From positions 1 through 64,000 of the forward strand of contig NZ_JADKYP010000033.1 of assembly GCF_015354405.1 (NCBI RefSeq): a stretch of DNA of 64,000 nucleotides. Direction: 5' to 3'. Source of the stretch: Nocardia sp. BSTN01. GTDB taxonomy: Bacteria > Actinomycetota > Actinomycetes > Mycobacteriales > Mycobacteriaceae. Below are positions 58,828-64,000 of the stretch, in pieces. The notes beneath the pieces were generated by a model that saw nothing but the letters and a program-made list of their open reading frames with translations, was not told where the DNA came from and searched no databases. Position 1 is the stretch's first letter. Every line of letters begins with the position of its first letter. The translations under genes and the position numbers were made by a program.

Positions 58828-59220
58828 ATGATCGTGCGAACCACTGCCGAGATCACCGGAACCGACCGCGACGTCGCGGCCGAGGACTGGCGCAGCAAGC
58901 GGATCGTCCTCGGCGGCGACGGGGTGGGTTTCTCCTTCCACGAGACGACGATTCAGCCGAACACCGTGCACGAGTTCCACTACCAGAACCACGTCGAAGC
59001 GGTGTGGCTGGTGGAGGGCGAGGGCACGCTCACGGATCTGACCAACGACGTCACCTACGACCTGGCGCCGGGAACGATGTACCTGCTCAACGGGCACGAG
59101 CGGCATCGGGTCGAGACCCGCACGCTGATGCGGATGCTGTGTGTGTTCAATCCGCCGGTCACGGGCAAGGAAGTTCACGACGAGAACGGCGTCTACCCGT
59201 TGGTGGCCGTAGGCGAGTAG
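58828..59220 (+). CDS. ectC: L-ectoine synthase
   Basis: 130 residues, cupin. Cyclises N-gamma-acetyl-diaminobutyrate to ectoine. NTVHEFHYQNHVEAVWLVEGEG and MYLLNGHERHRVETRT show the metal-site Glu and His. ATG follows the ectB stop by 2 bases. Confidence 0.96.
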   Translation: MIVRTTAEITGTDRDVAAEDWRSKRIVLGGDGVGFSFHETTIQPNTVHEFHYQNHVEAVWLVEGEGTLTDLTNDVTYDLAPGTMYLLNGHERHRVETRTLMRMLCVFNPPVTGKEVHDENGVYPLVAVGE

Positions 59221-59247
59221 TGATGTAGTGAGGAGGACGACGCCGCG

Positions 59248-60129
59248 ATGACGTTGGCGGAGAGTCGAATCGACCGCTATCGGACCAGAACGGCCGTAGC
59301 GGTACCGCCGGTGGAGCGCACCGACCCCACGGTGTGGGGCACGGTCACCTCGCCGGAGCTGCAGAGTTTCGATGCCGATGGGTACGCGATCATCGACGAG
59401 TTGCTGACCCCGATGGAGGTGGCCGATATCGCCGCCGACATCGACCGGCTGGCCGCCGATCCGGTGTTGCGTGCCGACGAGCGGGTGATCATCGAGAAGA
59501 AGTCGAACAGCGTTCGTTCGATCTTCGAGGTGCACAAGATCAGCGCCGTGGTGGCGGAGTTGGTGCGCGACGAGCGGATCGTCGGGCTGGCCCGCCAGAT
59601 TCTCGGTTCCGAGGTCTACATCCATCAGAGCCGGGTGAACTACATGCCCGGTTTCGAGGGCGCCGGGTTCTACTGGCATTCGGATTTCGAGACCTGGCAC
59701 GCCGAGGACGGGATGCCCTCACCGCGTGCGGTGAGCCTGTCGATCGCGCTGACCGACAACTATCCGTTCAACGGCAGCCTGATGCTGCTGCCGGGCTCGC
59801 ACCGGCAGTTCATGCCGTGCCAGGGCGAGACTCCCGACGAGCACTACCGGGAATCGTTGCGAGAGCAGCAGATCGGCGTGCCCGCGCAGGAGGATCTGGC
59901 CCAGCTGGCCGACAAGTACGGCATCGCGCAGTTCACCGGCGCACGCGGTTCGGCGCTGCTGTTCGATTCCAACATCATGCACGGCTCGTCGAACAACATC
60001 ACGCCGTTCGCGCGCTCGAACGTCTTCCTGGTGTTCAACAGTGTGGAGAACACTCTCGAAGAACCGTATTCGGCCCTGCATCAGCGGCCGACCTATATCG
60101 CCTCGCGCGATTTCACCCCTCTGCGCTGA
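59248..60129 (+). CDS. ectD: Ectoine 5-hydroxylase
   Basis: 293 residues, Fe(II)/2-oxoglutarate dioxygenase. Converts ectoine to 5-hydroxyectoine. Iron ligands His144, Asp146 (WHSDFETWH) and His245 (MHGSSNN) are present; the signature stretch VNYMPGFEGAGFYWHSDFE is intact. Ends the operon before a large palindromic terminator. Confidence 0.95.
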   Translation: MTLAESRIDRYRTRTAVAVPPVERTDPTVWGTVTSPELQSFDADGYAIIDELLTPMEVADIAADIDRLAADPVLRADERVIIEKKSNSVRSIFEVHKISAVVAELVRDERIVGLARQILGSEVYIHQSRVNYMPGFEGAGFYWHSDFETWHAEDGMPSPRAVSLSIALTDNYPFNGSLMLLPGSHRQFMPCQGETPDEHYRESLREQQIGVPAQEDLAQLADKYGIAQFTGARGSALLFDSNIMHGSSNNITPFARSNVFLVFNSVENTLEEPYSALHQRPTYIASRDFTPLR

Positions 60130-60213
60130 GCGGGGTGACCCGATCACGTCGGGACCGATGATCGCGCGGGTTCGCTCCCGACGGTGGCGGGGCGAGCCCG
60201 GCATCCCCGGCGC

Positions 60214-60252
60214 GTTTTCGGCCGGAATCCGAATCGGATTCCGGCCGAAAAC
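60214..60252. terminator. 39-bp near-perfect palindrome, bidirectional terminator
   Basis: GTTTTCGGCCGGAATCCGA, one A, then its exact complement TCGGATTCCGGCCGAAAAC. Flanked by CCCCGG and CCGGGG that could extend the stem. Lies between convergent ectD and an acyl-CoA dehydrogenase gene. Confidence 0.8.
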
Positions 60253-60306
60253 ATGTCCGGGGCGCCGGCGGTATGGGACCGCGCCCCGGCGATCGGTGTG
60301 CGCCGC

Positions 60307-61431
60307 TCAGGCCCGCGTCAGCGCGGCGTAGCGGGCGATGTGCTGATCCGCGGAACCCCATTCGGTGCGAATCGCGGTGAGCCGCTTGAAGAAATGCCCG
60401 ATCGCGAGTTCCTCGGTCATGCCCATCGCGCCGTGCAGTTGCACCGCGTGCTGGCCGATGAAGCCGGCGGCGCGGGCGACGGTGGCCTTGGCCGCCGCGG
60501 CGGCCCGAGCGCGGACCTTCGGTTCGGCGTCGAGTTTCAGCGTCACCAGATAGGTGGCGGCCACGGCCTGTTCGAGCTCCAGGTGCATATCGACCATGCG
60601 GTGCTGCAGTACCTGGAAACTGGCGATCGGCACGCCGAACTGGCGGCGCTGCTTGCTGTATTCGACGGTGTCGGCGAGTACCCGCCGCATTCCGCCCACG
60701 GCCTCGGCGCAGATGGCGGCGATCGCCTCGTCGATGGCCCGCTCGACCGATTCGTCGGCCGCGCCCTCGGCACCGAGCAGCGCGTCGGCGCCGACCCGGA
60801 CGCCATCGAAGACCAGATCGGCCGCGCGGCGTTCGTCGATCGTGCGGTAGGGGTGCTGGGTGAGACCGGCCGCGTCGGCAGGCACCACGAACAGCGACAG
60901 ACCGGCCGCGTCGGAGGTGCGTGCGGTCACCAGTAGATGGGTGGCCAGCGGTGCGCTGGTCACCACCCCCTTGGCGCCGTCGAGGATCCAGTCGTCGCCA
61001 TCGCGGCGGGCGGTCGTGGCCACGCGTGCGGGGTCGTACCCGGAGCCGGCTTCCAGGGCGGCGAACGCGGTGATGACGGAGCCGTCGACGATGCCGCGCA
61101 GCAGTTCCTCGGCCCGTGCGCCGCCGGCGCGGCGCAGCAGTCCGCCGCCCAGGACGGCGGTGTCGACATAGGGTTCGACGACCAGGGCGCCGCCGAGCGC
61201 CTCGGCGATGATCATGGTCTCGATGGCGCCGCCGTCGAATCCGCCGACACTCTCGGGCAGGCTCGCGCCCAGAATGCCGACCTCCTCGGCGAAGCCGCGC
61301 CAGATTTCCGGCTGATGGCCGGCGCCGACCCGTGCCGCGGCCCGGCTTTTCTCCAAATCGTAACGGGCGGCGAGAAATTCGGTGACCGTGTCACGGAGCA
61401 GTTGCTGTTCGGCAGTGAATTCGAAGTCCAT
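60307..61431 (-). CDS. Acyl-CoA dehydrogenase, subunit-type
   Basis: 374 residues. N-terminal DFEFTAEQQLLRDTVTEFL, central beta domain, and YSKQRRQFGVPIASFQVLQHRMVDM, QLHGAMGMTEELAIGHFFKRL in the C-terminal domain. Paired with another ACAD 3 bases upstream, which suggests a heteromeric enzyme. Substrate unknown; steroid or branched acyl-CoA are possible. Confidence 0.88.
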   Translation of the reverse strand: MDFEFTAEQQLLRDTVTEFLAARYDLEKSRAAARVGAGHQPEIWRGFAEEVGILGASLPESVGGFDGGAIETMIIAEALGGALVVEPYVDTAVLGGGLLRRAGGARAEELLRGIVDGSVITAFAALEAGSGYDPARVATTARRDGDDWILDGAKGVVTSAPLATHLLVTARTSDAAGLSLFVVPADAAGLTQHPYRTIDERRAADLVFDGVRVGADALLGAEGAADESVERAIDEAIAAICAEAVGGMRRVLADTVEYSKQRRQFGVPIASFQVLQHRMVDMHLELEQAVAATYLVTLKLDAEPKVRARAAAAAKATVARAAGFIGQHAVQLHGAMGMTEELAIGHFFKRLTAIRTEWGSADQHIARYAALTRA

Positions 61432-61434
61432 CTC

Positions 61435-62667
61435 TCACAGTCCCAGGGTTGCCTTGGCGATGATGTTGCGCTGAATCTCGTTGCTGCCCGCGTAGATCGA
61501 GCCCGCGCGGTCGTTGAAGTACCGCAGCGGCGCGACGGCCTGCCACGGTTCACCGCTGAGATAGCCGTCGGCGGGCGCGACGAAGTCGGCGACCGGACCG
61601 CCCGGCATGGCCGCGTGCGGCTGATAGGCGCGCCCGCGCGGGCCGGCGGCCTCGAGGGCCAATTCGGTGAGCCGCTGGCTCAATTCGGTGCCCAGAATCT
61701 TGATCGTGGACGCGGCCGGACCCGGATCCTTACCGCGCGAAATGGCCGACATGGTGCGGTATTCCAGGATTTCGAGGACGTCGGCCCGGATCCGCGCGTC
61801 GGCCAGTTTCGCCGCGAAGGCGGGTTCGTCGAGCAGGCTGCCGCCGGCGAAACCGGGCTGTCCGGCCGCGTGCTCGGCCAGCGATTCGGCCAGCACCTGC
61901 AGCGCCGGGCCGTAGGCCGAACCGCCGCGCTCGAAGTTCAGCAGATGTTTGGCGACCGTCCAGCCCTCGTCGATGCGGCCGATGACGTTGGACTTCGACA
62001 CCCGGACACCATCGAAGAACACCTGGTTCTGCACCTGCTCGCCGGAGGTCATGACCAGCGGGCGGATCTCGATGCCGGGAGTGTCCATCGGGATCAGCAC
62101 GAAGGTGATGCCCTGCTGTTTGCGTTCCAGTTTCGAGGTGCGGACCAGGGCGAAGATCCAGTTGGCCTCGGTGGCGTGGGTGGTCCAGATCTTGGAACCG
62201 GTGCACACCAGATCGTCGCCGTCGGAGACCGCGGCCATGGTCAGCGAGGCCAGATCCGAGCCCGCCTCGGGTTCGGAATAGCCCTGGCAGAAGAACACCT
62301 CGCCGGTGAGGATGCGCGGCAGGAAGTAGTCCTTCTGCTCCGGGGTGCCGAAGGCGATGATCGCGTGCGCGACCATCCGGATGCCCATCGGCGAGAGAGC
62401 GGGCGCGCCCGCGAGGGTGGATTCACGATCGAAGATGTAGTGCTGCGTCATGCTCCAGTCACAGCCGCCGTGGGCGACCGGCCAGGCCGGCGCCGCCCAG
62501 CCACGGGCGTGCAGGATGTGCTGCCACTGCATGCTGGCCTCGTGATCCGGGTACACGCTGGTGGCGAGCTGACCGGCGCGACGTATTTCCGGGGTCAAAT
62601 TCTCGTCCAGGAAGCGCCGCACCTCGTCGCGAAACGCCAGATCGGTGGGCGACCAGTCCAGATTCAC
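61435..62667 (-). CDS. Acyl-CoA dehydrogenase, FAD-binding partner
   Basis: 410 residues. FAD/acyl-CoA motifs: FCQGYSEPEAGSDLASL, KIWTTHATEANWIFALVRT and the C-terminal YAGSNEIQRNIIAK. GTG 62667 follows AAGGAG with 6-nt spacing and gives the family start NLDWSPTDLAFRDEVR; the upstream open frame is not coding by this evidence. First gene of the pair. Confidence 0.9.
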   Translation of the reverse strand: MNLDWSPTDLAFRDEVRRFLDENLTPEIRRAGQLATSVYPDHEASMQWQHILHARGWAAPAWPVAHGGCDWSMTQHYIFDRESTLAGAPALSPMGIRMVAHAIIAFGTPEQKDYFLPRILTGEVFFCQGYSEPEAGSDLASLTMAAVSDGDDLVCTGSKIWTTHATEANWIFALVRTSKLERKQQGITFVLIPMDTPGIEIRPLVMTSGEQVQNQVFFDGVRVSKSNVIGRIDEGWTVAKHLLNFERGGSAYGPALQVLAESLAEHAAGQPGFAGGSLLDEPAFAAKLADARIRADVLEILEYRTMSAISRGKDPGPAASTIKILGTELSQRLTELALEAAGPRGRAYQPHAAMPGGPVADFVAPADGYLSGEPWQAVAPLRYFNDRAGSIYAGSNEIQRNIIAKATLGL

Positions 62668-62862
62668 GAAGAACTCCTTGTGCGATAAACGGGCCTCTAC
62701 CTTCTCATTTACTCCGGGTCGAGCGCAAATGGTCGTTAACTTATTGCGATAGCGGGCAGTGTGCCGGGGCGGTGGCGGGCTGGTGGGCGACGGCGTGTCG
62801 GAACGCGAAACCCGTGCCGGGACTTGCGATCCTGCGCATGGTGTGAGGAAAGATGTGGGTCC

Positions 62863-63300
62863 ATGTACGCATCTCGAGTACTTCGTCTGTTCGTGCGCGC
62901 CGTTCCGGCCGTGCTCGTCACGCTGATCGCCGCGGCCACCTTCGCGGTCGCCGGTGGCGTCGCCTCCGCCCAGCCGCTGCCGGGCGTGCCCGCGCTGCCC
63001 GGCGCCGTCACCCGCCTGGTGATCGCCCCCGGCCAGAACAGCACCGGCGGCAGCGGCACCGTGGCCGAGGGCAAGCTCGACAACTACTCCATCGCGTCCG
63101 CGCAGGGGCAGAAGCTGATCTTCGACGTCACCTCGAACAACGGCAACGCCCGGGTGACCGTCGGCCCGCTGGTCGGCCCGATGGCCGCCACCGAGGTCCC
63201 GCACGCCGAGATCGTCGCCAATGGCCTCGACTACCAGATCACCGTCACCTCCGCCGACGGCTCGCCCAGCGACTACACGCTGACCGTTACCGCCGCCTGA
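62863..63300 (+). CDS. Small secreted protein of unknown function
   Basis: 145 residues with a Sec signal peptide (VRAVPAVLVTLIAAATFAVAGG, cleavage near VASAQ, about residue 36). Mature part has pre-peptidase-like beta repeats: LVIAPGQNSTGGSGTVAEG, IFDVTSNNGNARVTVG and a C-terminal YQITVTSADGSPSDYTLTV. No cysteines. Family not recognised with certainty. ATG 62863 chosen to start the signal peptide. Confidence 0.75.
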   Translation: MYASRVLRLFVRAVPAVLVTLIAAATFAVAGGVASAQPLPGVPALPGAVTRLVIAPGQNSTGGSGTVAEGKLDNYSIASAQGQKLIFDVTSNNGNARVTVGPLVGPMAATEVPHAEIVANGLDYQITVTSADGSPSDYTLTVTAA

Positions 63301-63317
63301 TTCCGGGTCCTATTCGG

Positions 63318-63351
63318 CGGATGCCGGGCGAACACGTTCGCCCGGCATCCG
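63318..63351 (+). terminator. 34-bp palindrome between secreted-protein gene and smc
   Basis: CGGATGCCGGGCGAAC-AC-GTTCGCCCGGCATCCG, perfect 16-bp stem, 18 bases after the stop. No U tract. Confidence 0.7.
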
Positions 63352-63374
63352 ACCGGCAACGCACCCCGACCGGG

Positions 63375-63380
63375 TAGCCT
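63375..63380 (+). promoter_or_regulatory. -10 box of smc (leaderless type)
   Basis: TAGCCT ends 8 nt before GTG 63389; no SD. Confidence 0.45.
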
Positions 63381-63388
63381 GACCGACT

Positions 63389-64000
63389 GTGCACCTGAAG
63401 AGTCTGACGCTGAAGGGATTCAAATCCTTCGCGTCCGCGACGACGCTGCGGCTCGAGCCCGGCATCACCTGTGTGGTGGGGCCGAACGGGTCCGGCAAAT
63501 CGAACGTCGTCGACGCGCTGACCTGGGTGATGGGGGAGCAGGGCGCCAAGGCGCTGCGGGGCGGCAAGATGCAGGACGTCATCTTCGCCGGTACCGCCGG
63601 ACGGGCGCCGCTGGGCCGCGCGGAAGTCACACTGACCATCGACAATTCCGACGGCGCGCTGCCCATCGACTACTCCGAGGTCTCGATCACCCGCCGGATG
63701 TTCCGCGACGGCGCCGGTGAATACGAGATCAACGGCAACTCCTGCCGGCTGATGGATGTCCAGGAACTGCTGTCGGACTCCGGTATCGGCCGGGAAATGC
63801 ACGTCATCGTCGGCCAGGGCCAGCTCTCGGCGATTCTGGAATCGCGACCCGAGGACCGCCGCGCCTTCATCGAAGAGGCCGCGGGCGTGCTCAAGCACCG
63901 CAAGCGCAAAGAGAAGGCGGTGCGCAAACTCGATGCGATGCAGGCCAATCTGGCCCGTCTGACCGACCTCACCACCGAACTGCGCCGCCAGCTCAAACCG
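63389..64000 (+). CDS. smc: Chromosome segregation ATPase SMC, N-terminal fragment
   Basis: 204 residues to the window edge. Walker A GPNGSGKS at 31-38, then [19 protein letters not shown] and the [20 protein letters not shown] stretch of SMC heads, followed by the coiled-coil start [16 protein letters not shown] start. Truncated only by the window end. SMC condenses and aligns chromosome arms. Confidence 0.97.
   Translation, partial: MHLKSLTLKGFKSFASATTLRLEPGITCVVGPNGSGKSNVVDALTWVMGEQGAKALRGGKMQDVIFAGTAGRAPLGRAEVTLTIDNSDGALPIDYSEVSITRRMFRDGAGEYEINGNSCRLMDVQELLSDSGIGREMHVIVGQGQLSAILESRPEDRRAFIEEAAGVLKHRKRKEKAVRKLDAMQANLARLTDLTTELRRQLKP

Noticed and set aside
1-64000. Prophage, insertion sequence, integrase, attachment site or CRISPR array
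   Set aside because: No transposase, integrase, capsid or repeat-spacer pattern was found; the gene content is chromosomal core plus stress genes.

Overview
High-GC actinobacterial chromosome, most likely Nocardia or a close relative in the Mycobacteriales. Marker genes include HupB (an HU protein with a long Lys/Ala tail), PPK1, the F420 enzyme CofC/FbiD, the divisome coiled-coil protein SepIVA, and a RamB/PrpR-type regulator. From memory, the gene order follows the Mycobacterium tuberculosis segment Rv2995c (leuB) to Rv2922c (smc) read in reverse, with extra genes inserted. No phage, insertion sequence or CRISPR array is visible. About 63 protein genes and two tRNA genes are annotated. leuB is cut off at the left edge and smc at the right.

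Layout. 0-9 kb: 3' end of leuB, a Uma2-family gene, an MFS transporter divergent from an FAH hydrolase and gltX, tRNA-Gln(CTG) and tRNA-Glu(CTC), a PPOX-fold flavin/F420 protein, and the IclR-type regulator ltbR divergent from leuCD. 9-20 kb: hupB, mutT1, ppk1, cofC/fbiD, gpsA, ddl, a DUF3515 protein, thiL, ung, a small secreted protein and an acetyltransferase. 20-34 kb: rpmB, a DAK2/FakA-like protein, recG, a RamB/PrpR-type regulator, metE behind a cobalamin riboswitch, pyc, rsmD and coaD. 34-45 kb: an AbiEi-like protein, a GtrA protein, sepIVA, DUF177-rpmF-rnc-fpg, a RibD-C reductase, a PHP hydrolase, a YgiB/YgiC/YjfL-like membrane/ATP-grasp operon, osmC and acyP. 45-60 kb: a stress and osmoadaptation block made of kdpED with a small membrane ORF facing a micro-ORF plus kdpFABC, an L,D-transpeptidase lipoprotein, a two-component system and ectABCD (ectoine and 5-hydroxyectoine). 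60-64 kb: an adjacent pair of acyl-CoA dehydrogenases, a small secreted protein, and the start of smc.

The most interesting material is the 45-60 kb block. It combines a high-affinity potassium pump, compatible-solute synthesis, a 3-3 cell-wall crosslinker and two sensor systems, with two tiny unannotated membrane ORFs at the kdp promoters and repeated CGTCAA motifs between them. Other notable features are a structured leader before leuC, a TetR-type palindrome upstream of the GtrA gene, and a recurring arrangement in which a TANNNT -10 box lies 6-8 nt before a start codon that has no Shine-Dalgarno sequence. That arrangement points to leaderless transcripts for at least nine genes.
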